Assembly (NCBI RefSeq): GCF_004798705.1
Contig: NZ_CP039290.1
Location: 3,844,001 to 3,908,000 of the forward strand
Length of the DNA: 64,000 nt
Reading direction: 5' to 3'
Origin: Arthrobacter sp. PAMC25564
Lineage (GTDB): Bacteria; Actinomycetota; Actinomycetes; Actinomycetales; Micrococcaceae
Shown piece by piece: positions 40,995 through 50,160 of this stretch (position 1 is the first letter of the stretch; the number at the start of each line of letters is the position of its first letter). Made by a program: the position numbers and the translations under genes. The notes below the pieces were generated by a model. That model made no database searches. It worked only from the letters and a program-made list of their open reading frames with translations, and was not told the DNA's origin.

Positions 40995-42305
40995 ATGGAC
41001 CATGGCCTGAAATTTTCGGACCCGGCGAAATATTCGCGGGTGCTGCGCCGCGCCCACGAACTTGTGATCTCCGGCGTTCCGCGGCCCGAGATCCCGGAGA
41101 TGCTGGCTGACTCTTGGCGCCGATCGATGGCGTTGGGGATCAGCCCAGATCAGCACAGCCCCCGCCATCTGCATGAGGCGTCCGAGGTGCTGGAGCTGCG
41201 ACGGGAACACCGGCTGCAGCAGGTGATGCCCGCGCTCAGCGAGTTGCTGGCCGATGATTCCGGCGACGGACGGCATCTGCTGGTGCTGGCCGACGCCAAC
41301 GGGGAAATCCTGTGGCGGGTGGGCAGCCCGCAGGTGCTGCGGCAAGCGGACCAGCTTGAGTTCTCCGAAGGCGCGGACTGGTCGGAGGCCGGAATCGGCA
41401 CCAACGCCATCAGCGAGGTTCTGGTCACCGGCCAGCCGGTGCAGCTGTTTTCCGCCGAGCATCTGGTCCGCACCCACCACGAGTGGGCCTGCACGGCGGC
41501 GCCCATCACCGATACGACCACCGGCCAACTGCTGGGCGTGCTGGATGTCTCGGGGCCGCTGGAGTCCCTCACGGCAGACACGCTTCGCATGGTACGGTGC
41601 GCGGTCAGCATGGCCGAGGTCCTGCTGACCAGGCCCAACGCGGGAGGTTTACTTCATGCAGGTTCTGCTGGCCGCCCGGCCCGGCGGCCCACCCAGCGGC
41701 AGGTACAACGCCCGGTTGAACGGCCGGCGACAGCAGTCGAGTCGCTGGAACTGCTCGGTGAGCAGCCGACGGCGGTATTTCGGGACGGAACCCGTATGCC
41801 TCTGACACTGCGGCGTGCGGAAATCCTGGCCCTGCTGGATTCGCGCGCCCGGGGCTGGACTGCGGACGAGCTGGCGTACGAGCTCCACGGTGATGCGGGC
41901 ATCGCAGCCTCCATCCGTACCGAGATGTTCAGGGTCCGCTCCATGCTGGGCGATACTGTGGCGTCACATCCTTACCGGTTCAGTGCAGGCCTCGCCGACC
42001 ATTCGGATGCCGGTCGCGTGCTGCGGCTGCTGCGTGAGGGCAGGGTGTCTGACGCGCTTGAGGCCTACCGGGCTCCCCTACTTAGCCGCTCCGGAACCCT
42101 GGCCGTGCAGCTCCTTCGGGACCGGCTGGACCTGGCGTTGGGAGCGGCCGTACGTTCCAGCCTCGACGCCGGGCTCATCATCCGATGGCTGTCCACGGAT
42201 ATGGGTTCCGCGGATATGTCGGCGATAGAGGCGCTGGGCAGTCTGATTGGACGAGGCGATCCCCGGTACTTGTCGTTTAGGGCAGGAGTGGCAGCTGCGG
42301 ATTAG
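40995..42305 (+). CDS. GAF-domain transcriptional regulator, AcoR-like without the sigma-54 AAA domain
   Basis: A 436-residue protein. The N-terminus (SWRRSMALGISPDQHSPR, then a GAF-type domain with LVLADANGEILWRVGS, SEAGIGTNAISEVL, VLDVSGP) is that of AcoR-type activators of acetoin and diol genes. In place of the sigma-54-interacting ATPase, the C-terminal 150 residues look like a winged-helix/BTAD-like output region (LTLRRAEILALLDSRARGWTADELAYELHGD). GGGAGGG precedes the ATG. It is divergent from the FMO/ADH operon and is its likely regulator. The 177-base gap between them holds the control region; I could not pick out an operator. Confidence 0.87.
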   Translation: MDHGLKFSDPAKYSRVLRRAHELVISGVPRPEIPEMLADSWRRSMALGISPDQHSPRHLHEASEVLELRREHRLQQVMPALSELLADDSGDGRHLLVLADANGEILWRVGSPQVLRQADQLEFSEGADWSEAGIGTNAISEVLVTGQPVQLFSAEHLVRTHHEWACTAAPITDTTTGQLLGVLDVSGPLESLTADTLRMVRCAVSMAEVLLTRPNAGGLLHAGSAGRPARRPTQRQVQRPVERPATAVESLELLGEQPTAVFRDGTRMPLTLRRAEILALLDSRARGWTADELAYELHGDAGIAASIRTEMFRVRSMLGDTVASHPYRFSAGLADHSDAGRVLRLLREGRVSDALEAYRAPLLSRSGTLAVQLLRDRLDLALGAAVRSSLDAGLIIRWLSTDMGSADMSAIEALGSLIGRGDPRYLSFRAGVAAAD

Positions 42306-42446
42306 GGACTGCGCTCGTAGGTCAGGCGTCGACCGGCGGTCACGCTGGATGGTCAGAATATGGCCACGAGAACATCCCACCTGGTTCATCGCGACGGTAC
42401 GATCTCCCTAGCAACAGGCCAGCAGCTTCGACGGAGCTGAAGATCG

Positions 42447-43037
42447 ATGGGGGACGACTTAATGGTGGAACTGAAACGCATCTACTGGAGCCGCCGGTCT
42501 CTGCGTCTGGCATACTCGGCGGTAATTGTCTGGTTGAGCGCCTCCGTTGTCCTGGCGCTCATGCCGAACGCGAACGTCAGCGCCCGTCTAGGCACCTCGT
42601 CCGTCGCCGACATTTTTCGCGGCATCTTCGACGATGTACTGGCGGCGGTCGCGCTGCTTGGCCTGTTCATCGTTGGCTTGACAGTCGCGGCGGTCATCAT
42701 CCGCGCCCGGGACGTCAGGCGCCGGGACCCGGTCCGACGGTTCACGCGGCAGCAGCGCCGTGAGGGCATGGCAAGGGCTGGTGGACAGTGTGAGATGGAG
42801 GCGGGTTTCCGACGCCGTTGTTCGCGGCCCGCTGAACACGGGGACCATTTCTATCCATGGTCCAAGGGCGGATCCACCAGCCTGCAGAATTTTGTCGCCG
42901 CCTGCGCCCGATGCAATCGAGCGAAAAGCGCCAGGATTCCCTCTCCGGGCCAGCAGGAAAGGCTGGAAAGACGACGCCGGGACTACGTTGTGTCCGACAG
43001 CGCCGTCAGCGTCGGCGAACGGCAGCGGCTCCGCTAG
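42447..43037 (+). CDS. Membrane-anchored HNH endonuclease-domain protein
   Basis: A 196-residue protein with two N-terminal membrane helices (LAYSAVIVWLSASVVLALM, about 22-40, and VLAAVALLGLFIVGLTVAAVII, about 63-84). It is followed by an HNH nuclease domain: CEMEAGFRRRCSRPAEHGDHFYPWSKGGSTSLQNFVAACARCNRAK, with a Cys pair at both ends and the His-Gly-Asp-His core. A membrane-bound HNH is unusual and suggests action on incoming DNA at the membrane; this is inference. It lies at the left edge of the defence-rich segment. Confidence 0.75.
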   Translation: MGDDLMVELKRIYWSRRSLRLAYSAVIVWLSASVVLALMPNANVSARLGTSSVADIFRGIFDDVLAAVALLGLFIVGLTVAAVIIRARDVRRRDPVRRFTRQQRREGMARAGGQCEMEAGFRRRCSRPAEHGDHFYPWSKGGSTSLQNFVAACARCNRAKSARIPSPGQQERLERRRRDYVVSDSAVSVGERQRLR

Positions 43038-43376
43038 CCAGTCGACGTGTCCGGGGTTCCCCAGCCAACACCCCTGCCGGCGAGTCCAGGGCGCCTGTCA
43101 TCATGCCCACCGTCCTGACAACCCCGGTATCTTCGCATCATCAACTTCAGGAGCGCTAAGCAGCCCGGATATCTACCCGGCATTCGGACAGAGGGCCTCG
43201 CTTGCGTCGCTGCCGTTTATGCTTGCCGCGCTGACCAGCTTCTTTTCTAAACAGGTAGCTGGACTATTGAGCCTCTGTCAATGACTATTTCTGTCATGTT
43301 GACACTGCCCCCTGCCGCTGGATAGTAATCGCATGCCTGGTGCCGTTATTCGGTCAATCACCCAAACATCCTGTCA
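43038..43376. other. 339-base gap without a gene
   Basis: No reading frame with coding character on either strand and no repeat were found. It separates the membrane HNH gene from the end of the helicase gene. Confidence 0.6.
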
Positions 43377-46300
43377 TTATTGCGCCACGGCAGCCGCTGT
43401 CGCGAAGACATCAGCAGGCATCGGCCGGTGCAGCTTCCAAGTAATTGCGATCGGCCTCTCCCCCGCATGCTGCACATAGTCCACCTGACCGAGGCACGTG
43501 TAGGGAACGGTCAGCCCGGTCTCATCCTCTGAAGTATCCCGTGTGAAGATCAGGATCTTCGAACCGTGGGCAGCCCGGCCCAGGTAGCGCTTGCCCGTCG
43601 GGCTTCCGGGTGAGGTCGCGTTCTGCGATTCCCAGTGAAACAGCTCCGGGCTGATGGCGTAGTCCTTGTACATGGTCGTGGCCGAGTGTTTCTTGTCGTC
43701 CTTGTTGAGCGTGACGAAGAAGGCATCGGTGGACGTCGCCGGGCACCACGCCACGCCCTCGCGGTGCTGCACGTTCTTGCCGAGCTCCAGCGACCCGTAC
43801 TGCAAGGCAGCCAGGATCTCCTCTCGGCGGTAGGTGGCGTGCGAGAGCAGCGGGACGTGCTGCAGCCCCGCCCCCAAACCCTTGGCGGCATGCTTGGACG
43901 CGGCCACGCCGAGCTTCACGAGCTGGCGGATCTCGCTACAGACAAACTGGTAGCCGCGCAGATAGTCCAGTCCGGCGTCGTATGACTGGAAACCGCCGCC
44001 GTCGTCCCACAGCGTGTAGAACAGCATCCTGGCAAACGTCTGTTCCCGCATTCCAAGCTCCGCGTAGCGGGGCGCGTCGGCGCCGACCAGCATCGAGTAG
44101 GTTTCGGCGCGCTCCGGATCGTCCACGTGGATCAGCGCGGCCATCCGACCGAGGAGCTTCTTCTCGTCGGCGTCCGAGAGCTCCTGGATCTTCCCGCTGA
44201 TGACTGCCTCCAGCGGCGAGAACCCGTCGATCAGGCCCGCCTGGCGGAGGTATCCGGTCCACGAATCCCTGGTCGACCGGTAAATCGACTTCACGTCGTT
44301 TCCGGACCGCTCCAGGTAGGCCTCTAGCTCCGTCTCCGCGTACGAGGCGATGTCCCGGACCAGCTGGGCCCGGTTGAACCGCAGCTGGGCCTTGATGTTG
44401 TCCAGCACCACCTTCTGCGCAACCCGGTCCAGCACGATCTGAGAGCCGGACGGCAGATACGGGAACTCATCCTCCACCGCCTTCTCCAGCTCCTTGCGCC
44501 CGTAGCCGGTCAGTGCCCGGTAGCGCAGGTCGAAGCGGAACTCGCGGCGCTGCTGGCCGATGAAGTCCATGACGGTCAGGACCGCTTTGCCCTCGGCGCG
44601 GCGCAGCCCGCGTCCCAGTTGTTGGAGGAAGATCGTGGCGCTCTGCGTGGGCCGGAGCAGCAGGATGGTGTCCACCTGCGGCAGGTCCAGGCCTTCGTTG
44701 AAGAGGTCGACGGCGAAGATGCAGTTGATCTCGCGTTCGGCGAGACGCTTCAGCGCGGCCGCGCGGTCGGCGTCGGCGGTGCTGCCATCGACCGCGATGG
44801 AGGCGATGCCGGCGCGGTTGAACACCTCGGCCATGTAGTGGGCGTGCTGGACCGAGACGCAGAAGCCGATGGCCCGCATCTGCTCGGTGCTGGTGACCTT
44901 GTCGCGGAGTTCGCGGATCACCTTGGCGGCGCGGGCGTCGTTGCCGGTGTAGAGGTTGTTCAGCTGCGCGGTGTCGTAGTTGCCGCGCTTCCATTCCAGC
45001 TGGCTCAGGTCGACGTCGTCCGAGACGCCGAAGTAGTGGAACGGCACCAGCAGATCGGCGTCCAGGGCGTCCCAGAGGCGAAGTTCGCTGGCGGTGCGGC
45101 CGTCGAAGAACTGCTTGGCGACGTCGACGCCGTCGCCGCGTTCCGGCGTCGCGGTCAGCCCAAGGAGCTGCTGCGGCTGCAGGTGGTCCAGCAGACGGCG
45201 GTAGGTGGGCGCCATGGCGTGGTGGAATTCATCGATGACGACTACGTCGAAGAAGTCCGGCTCCAGCTGTTCGATGCCGAGGGATGACAGCGACTGGACG
45301 GAGGCGAAGATGTGCTTCCACTGCCGGGGTTTGTGCTCCCCGACGTAGAGCTCGCCGAAGGCGCCGTCCTGCATGACGTCACGGTAGGTGCGCATGGCCT
45401 GTTTGAGGATTTCCTGACGGTGGGCGACGAAGAGCAGCTTCAGGTCTTTGCCCTCCGCTTCACAGAGCCGCTTGTAGTCCAGCGCGGCGATGACTGTCTT
45501 CCCGGTGCCGGTGGCTGCGACGACGAGGTTGTGGTTGAACCCCTTGAGTCGCTCGGCTTCCAGGTCTTCGAGCATCTCCTCCTGGTGCAGGAAGGGCTGG
45601 ACTTCGAGACCGGTGGCGGCGTCCGGGGCTGCGGTGCGCCGGCCGCCGTTGCGTTCCAGTGCGGCGTCCAGCTTGTCGCCGTCCCGTTCCGGATCGTAGC
45701 TTTGGAAGGCGCGCTGCTCCCAGTAGCTGTCGAAGGTGACCTCGAACTTCTGCAATAGTGTGGGCGTTCCGACTGAGCTGAGCCGGACGTTCCATTCGAG
45801 ACCGTCCAGGAGGGCGGCCTGGCTGAGGTTAGAGCTGCCGACGTAGGCGGTGTCGAAGCCCGAGTCCCGGCGGAACAGCCAGGCCTTGGCATGCAGCCGG
45901 GTGGCCTGGGTTTCGTAGCTGATCTTTACATCGGCGCCATAGCGCGTGACGAGCTCGTCGATGGCGCGGCGTTCCGTAGCGCCCATGTAGGTGGTGGTGA
46001 TGACTCTTAGGCGGGCACCGCGTTCCTTGAGCTGCTCGAGCGCGGGCTGGAGGAGCCTGAGGCCCGTCCACCGGACGAAGGCGCAGAGCAGGTCCACCGT
46101 GTTGGCGGACTCGATCTCGGTTCTTAGCTCGGCGGCGAGGTTTGGATCGTCCTTGCTGTTGGTGAGCAGGGCGGAATCACTCAGCTTCGTGGTGGGGCGG
46201 CGTAGGCTGCGGCGTTTGAGGGTGTCCGGGCGGTGCAGGGACTGGAGTTGGGTGGGACCAGCGGCGATGCGGTCTGTGGTGTTCAGTTCCTGGAGGAGGC

Positions 46301-46532
46301 GGTTGGCCAGGCCGACTCTCTCTGCCGGTTTCGCCGCGGCGAGGGCCTGCCGGACGGCGTCGGCGACGTGGCGGGAGAGGATGCCCGGGGTATCTTCGTC
46401 TTCTACCGGCATGAAGCGGGAATCAAGTCCCGGCGTTGCCAGCAACTGCGCCGAGAGCGCGTCGGTGTTTAGTAGCTCGTATAATCCCTCCGGCAGCTGC
46501 TCCGCCACCGGTCCCCCGTCGATTTTATTCAC
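43377..46532 (-). CDS. PLD-nuclease/SF2 helicase/DUF3427 fusion protein
   Basis: A 1051-residue three-part protein. Residues about 130-290 are a phospholipase D-type nuclease with one HxKx6D motif (His214, Lys216, Asp223 in LHAKAWLFRRD), with VGSSNLSQAAL after it. Residues 310-760 are an SF2 helicase with Walker A AATGTGKT (339-346), DEFH (434-437), and motif VI QQLGRGLRRAEGK. The C-terminal third is DUF3427, with YLGRAAHGSKILIFTRD near the end. The start is GTG with a poor Shine-Dalgarno. Similar helicases occur in many defence islands and are thought to act on foreign DNA. It is separate from hamAB (260-base gap). Confidence 0.88.
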   Translation of the reverse strand: MNKIDGGPVAEQLPEGLYELLNTDALSAQLLATPGLDSRFMPVEDEDTPGILSRHVADAVRQALAAAKPAERVGLANRLLQELNTTDRIAAGPTQLQSLHRPDTLKRRSLRRPTTKLSDSALLTNSKDDPNLAAELRTEIESANTVDLLCAFVRWTGLRLLQPALEQLKERGARLRVITTTYMGATERRAIDELVTRYGADVKISYETQATRLHAKAWLFRRDSGFDTAYVGSSNLSQAALLDGLEWNVRLSSVGTPTLLQKFEVTFDSYWEQRAFQSYDPERDGDKLDAALERNGGRRTAAPDAATGLEVQPFLHQEEMLEDLEAERLKGFNHNLVVAATGTGKTVIAALDYKRLCEAEGKDLKLLFVAHRQEILKQAMRTYRDVMQDGAFGELYVGEHKPRQWKHIFASVQSLSSLGIEQLEPDFFDVVVIDEFHHAMAPTYRRLLDHLQPQQLLGLTATPERGDGVDVAKQFFDGRTASELRLWDALDADLLVPFHYFGVSDDVDLSQLEWKRGNYDTAQLNNLYTGNDARAAKVIRELRDKVTSTEQMRAIGFCVSVQHAHYMAEVFNRAGIASIAVDGSTADADRAAALKRLAEREINCIFAVDLFNEGLDLPQVDTILLLRPTQSATIFLQQLGRGLRRAEGKAVLTVMDFIGQQRREFRFDLRYRALTGYGRKELEKAVEDEFPYLPSGSQIVLDRVAQKVVLDNIKAQLRFNRAQLVRDIASYAETELEAYLERSGNDVKSIYRSTRDSWTGYLRQAGLIDGFSPLEAVISGKIQELSDADEKKLLGRMAALIHVDDPERAETYSMLVGADAPRYAELGMREQTFARMLFYTLWDDGGGFQSYDAGLDYLRGYQFVCSEIRQLVKLGVAASKHAAKGLGAGLQHVPLLSHATYRREEILAALQYGSLELGKNVQHREGVAWCPATSTDAFFVTLNKDDKKHSATTMYKDYAISPELFHWESQNATSPGSPTGKRYLGRAAHGSKILIFTRDTSEDETGLTVPYTCLGQVDYVQHAGERPIAITWKLHRPMPADVFATAAAVAQ

Positions 46533-46792
46533 TTCGCCAGGGTATTTCTAAGGGGACGCAAAGACCAACCCTGCGGGGACTCCAAGTCACGGCACCTAGG
46601 CTCTAACTGAAGGAGTCGACGGCGCAAATCAACAGCAACGTATTTGAACTCTTGTCGCTCCTTGAGCGCCCCATCTCTGAGAAACAGGCATTCCTACCTA
46701 TGTAGGAAAAAGTATTGAACACACCGGAACCACAATTCCCGCTTCGACAGAGTAGGTCGTCCGTGGTGTTAGAGGTTATCCAGCGGCGCTGC

Positions 46793-48949
46793 TCACGCGG
46801 CCGGCGTCGCCATGCTGGCAAGAGCATCGTCGAGGAGACGTCGCTCGAACGCAGTCAGTTCAGGAAGATTGCGGCCGCTGAGGACTTTCAGCCCGAGCAT
46901 CAACTGGTCGAGATTCTGAACGCTCGAAAGTCTTCGCTGGAGCTTCTTCAAGACTTGCGAGGGGATGCCATACTCCTCCGCGGTCAGAAATAGGGGCGTC
47001 TGGAATCCTGCTTCCACACGAGCGGCATACGGGGCGAAGTTTCCGGGGGTGATTCCCCGCTGCTCCAGAACTTCCTTGGCGATCCTGTCCACAGCTCTGA
47101 TGAACACCGGAAGGTTGTGGTCAATCCAGAACCTCACGAAATCGAAGGCATCCTCAACAAGTTTGTCGTGGTCCTTGTCGGTTTCCGCACGGGAGGTGAA
47201 GTTAGCGATGACCTCACGGATGTCGCCATGGGCGGCCGCCATCTTTGAGCAAAGCATGGCGAGATGCTCGGGTGACCGCGCCCCGTGAGAGGAGACACCT
47301 CGCGGCGGCATTGTCTTCCAGAACAGGCTGAAGACAGCAAGTAACTGCGGATAGGACGGGGCGGCTGTTTCCCAGAGGATGTCCCTGAACGCGGAACGCT
47401 GCGCCGTTTTCAGTTGCTTGGCAAGTTGAATCTGTCCGTGGGGATTCACGCCCTGGTTCAGCCGCAACGTCTCCTGCGAGAGGTACGTCTGCTCCGTGAC
47501 TTCCCTCAACCGTTCATTTGTCTCCTCAGTGCGGTCTTCCTCCTCGATGGACAACAGCAATGACTCGGAAGCGGCAGCGCTTTGACTCAGACCCGGCATG
47601 TCGATGTCAGGCAGTTCGAATGGCGGCGGCTCATTGAACAGGAAGACTTTGCCCACGAAGTGTTTGAGCATCCTGCCTCCACGCCCACGGATGTTGGCGA
47701 AGGTGAACCAGTCGTACTTCTTGGTGGAAACATTCTTGTCCAAGATGATGACGTTCTTGGCCCTGGTGTTCACCCCCTCGATGAGTGAAGAAGTGCAGAC
47801 GAGCACCTTCAGTGCTCCCTCGTCAAAGCCCTTGACCATGAGCGGGCCGAGCCACCTTGGAAGTTTTCCGTGATGGATCCCCACACCGAGCCTCAATGAC
47901 TCTGGCAGTGTCCATCTCTCGCTGAAATGCTCGCCAACCCAGGCAGCGGCATCGGGCATCCCCTCGGCGTATCCGCCCTCGGGAGCATCTTCACGCAACC
48001 AGCGGGCAACCTCGCCAGCTCGAGGCGGCGACTGGCAGTAGATGAGCGTCGGGCCATCGACTTCTTCCAGAATCTCTTTGAGCCGCGCCCGCCGTTCGCC
48101 ATCATTCGTTGCCTCCACCCTGATGGTGTCCGCAGCGACAGTTGCGTAGTCAGTGATTATGAGAGAGGTCCTGAGGTTCGTCGGAAGGTGTTCGGACAGC
48201 TGCCCGATGTTAGGCGCGGCGAAATAAAATTGTGCATCTGTCTTCATCAACCGGTAGAGAGCCTGATTGAGCAGGGCCCCACGCTCTGAATCCTCGTTAA
48301 GTTTGTAGAACTCATCAAGGAAGAAGAATCCAACATCAGGCATCTCCTCCATGGCGAGGTAGCGTTCCTGCGTGAGAACAAACAGGTTCCGGGACGCATT
48401 TGACTGCCCTGGGTGGGTGATCACCTTGTAGTCAGGGAACTGGACGCTGAGGCGTCGGCGTATCTCATCAATGAGGGCAAGCGTTGGCACGATGATGACG
48501 ATATTGTCATGCCGGCGGGTGGCAATGATGGCATCCATCACCAGTGTCTTCCCGAAACTCGTTGGAGCCGATAGGAGGACATTCTCCCCGCTCAAGAGTT
48601 TGCGGTAGACCTCAGCCTGCACACGGTGGAAGACGACTTTACCCATGTCGTCGGGCCGGTGCATCTCCAAAGCAATGAGGTCTGGCAGAGGCAAGTAATT
48701 GGTGTCCAGGTTTTCGATGTAAGGGAAAAGTCCCTGATCCCGGGCGAGGGAAAGCAGGAGGGGCATCTCGTTGGTGAAATCCCCGGACCTGTCGAGAGCA
48801 CGGATTACCAAGTCCTGAATCTCGGTGGTTGTGCCGTGAAGTGTTTTGAGGGAGGCGATGCTGGCCAGGATTTCAAAGCCTTTGCCGTCGAAGGACGGAG
48901 CTGAGAGTGCCTGCTTTAGACCCTCGAAGGTTTGGTTGAGTCCTGGAAT
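46793..48949 (-). CDS. hamB: Hachiman helicase HamB, apparently starting at ATT
   Basis: An SF2-type helicase that forms the two-gene Hachiman anti-phage system with hamA. The frame is open from 48949. There is no ATG or GTG near the start; TTG 48811 (Leu47) would remove 46 residues that look like protein (GLKQALSAPSFDGKGFEIL, ASIASLKTLHGTTTEIQDLV). The ATT at 48949 has GGGAGG eight bases upstream and yields 718 residues. Motifs in that numbering are Walker A SAPTSFGKT (127-135) and DEFY (212-215), followed by the helicase C domain VGIHHGKLPRWLGP and TSSLIEGVNT, NIRGRGGRM. The start lies 34 bases inside hamA, so expression is coupled. Confidence 0.88.
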   Translation of the reverse strand: MPGLNQTFEGLKQALSAPSFDGKGFEILASIASLKTLHGTTTEIQDLVIRALDRSGDFTNEMPLLLSLARDQGLFPYIENLDTNYLPLPDLIALEMHRPDDMGKVVFHRVQAEVYRKLLSGENVLLSAPTSFGKTLVMDAIIATRRHDNIVIIVPTLALIDEIRRRLSVQFPDYKVITHPGQSNASRNLFVLTQERYLAMEEMPDVGFFFLDEFYKLNEDSERGALLNQALYRLMKTDAQFYFAAPNIGQLSEHLPTNLRTSLIITDYATVAADTIRVEATNDGERRARLKEILEEVDGPTLIYCQSPPRAGEVARWLREDAPEGGYAEGMPDAAAWVGEHFSERWTLPESLRLGVGIHHGKLPRWLGPLMVKGFDEGALKVLVCTSSLIEGVNTRAKNVIILDKNVSTKKYDWFTFANIRGRGGRMLKHFVGKVFLFNEPPPFELPDIDMPGLSQSAAASESLLLSIEEEDRTEETNERLREVTEQTYLSQETLRLNQGVNPHGQIQLAKQLKTAQRSAFRDILWETAAPSYPQLLAVFSLFWKTMPPRGVSSHGARSPEHLAMLCSKMAAAHGDIREVIANFTSRAETDKDHDKLVEDAFDFVRFWIDHNLPVFIRAVDRIAKEVLEQRGITPGNFAPYAARVEAGFQTPLFLTAEEYGIPSQVLKKLQRRLSSVQNLDQLMLGLKVLSGRNLPELTAFERRLLDDALASMATPAA

Positions 48950-49836
48950 GACTTCAGCCTCCCGTCAAACGATTCCAACAGTTCTCTCTTCGTCGAGGTG
49001 GGAAGCAGGATGAGCTGTGCCCTGACCTCCCGAGGAAACTTCTGGTTGCCAAACCGTCGTCGAAAGTCTTCCCACTCTGTACGGATTTCGACGGCAATTT
49101 CCTCCAGATACTCAGCAGAGGAAACCGCATGTCGTCCGGTAGTTTCGCTGTTGTACGAGATGAAGACCGGGATGACCACTCTCGAAAAGACCTTGTCGAG
49201 CGATGTCTGTCGGGCGAAGAGTGCTTTGAGCGTGGGTGTATGCTCCCATGTGGCTGGCAATTTATCGGATATGGCGGCGAACTCATCATGAAGATAGTCC
49301 GTCTCCAGATGCTCTTTGAGTGATGAAAATACGGCACCCGCCGCACCGTGGGCATCTTTGTAGAGTTTCGATTCACCAATCCAGAGTTCGAGCTCGGAGG
49401 AGCCATCTTTTGCTTTTTTCGGAACAACATGCACACAGTCCCAGCCATGGACAGCATGGTTTGCGGCATCCTTGAAAAAAATCCGGGTAATCGCCTTTTC
49501 GCTGTTCTTGAACTTGCGAAGGATGATGTGCAGAAGGAGTTCCCCGATTTCGCCACGGTTCTCATACTCGGCAGAGGTGTAGATGCGTCGCATGGCTTTC
49601 GCCATGAGTTCCCCGGCGTTTGCCCATCCAAAGGACTGCAGATCTTCATATGACAGAACCCAATCGGGGGCCCAGTTGATCATGTCTAGGGATAAAGCGT
49701 CATAACGCCATCTCTTGTCGTCGTGCCCTGCACAGACTCCAAGTAATGCCACTAGGTCATCAGCCTCTTCAGCAACAACACTTAGCACCGTAGCCGGTAA
49801 ACCGTCAGATTGCACCTGTCCCCATCCAGATTTCAA
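48916..49836 (-). CDS. hamA: Hachiman nuclease subunit HamA (DUF1837)
   Basis: A 306-residue DUF1837 protein. The PD-(D/E)XK nuclease core is visible: Glu99 in GEIGELLLHIIL, Asp133 in HGWDCVHV, then Glu155-Ser-Lys157 in LELWIGESKLYKD. HamA is the DNA-cutting effector, released when HamB senses damaged or invading DNA, by comparison with studied Hachiman systems. The start is TTG with no clear Shine-Dalgarno, so it may be placed slightly wrong. A promoter candidate lies 70-100 bases upstream. It is followed by hamB with a 34-base overlap. Confidence 0.88.
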   Translation of the reverse strand: MKSGWGQVQSDGLPATVLSVVAEEADDLVALLGVCAGHDDKRWRYDALSLDMINWAPDWVLSYEDLQSFGWANAGELMAKAMRRIYTSAEYENRGEIGELLLHIILRKFKNSEKAITRIFFKDAANHAVHGWDCVHVVPKKAKDGSSELELWIGESKLYKDAHGAAGAVFSSLKEHLETDYLHDEFAAISDKLPATWEHTPTLKALFARQTSLDKVFSRVVIPVFISYNSETTGRHAVSSAEYLEEIAVEIRTEWEDFRRRFGNQKFPREVRAQLILLPTSTKRELLESFDGRLKSFQDSTKPSRV

Positions 49837-49907
49837 TAGCCACGTGCACCGGCTAGCAGCGCTTCTATTGCGAGCTGTCAGCCGAGCAAGTCTCTCTGCT
49901 TAGGCAA

Positions 49908-49936
49908 AATATACCTCGAATAGGTCCACAAACTAA
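49908..49936 (-). promoter_or_regulatory. hamAB promoter candidate
   Basis: On the minus strand, -35 TTAGTT (49931-49936), a 17-base spacer, -10 TATATT (49908-49913). It is A/T-rich against a high-GC background, about 70 bases before the hamA start. The rest of the 324-base gap to 50160 has no gene. Confidence 0.5.
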
Positions 49937-50160
49937 CCCAAGTCTGATTGCAAACCAAAAGTGAACCGGTTGACGCCAAAAGCCAGTGCCAGCCCGTTAA
50001 AATTCTCCCTATGTGACGCCGACTCTTCCAATATCGACTTTTTCCCGGCCGCTAGCTGTACCATCCTCCCGGGTTAGCGCAGCTAGCGGGACCACACGAC
50101 AAGGTGGTGGACATCCTACTGGTCGTGAGTGGACATGTGGTTCGCCGCCAACAAACGAGC

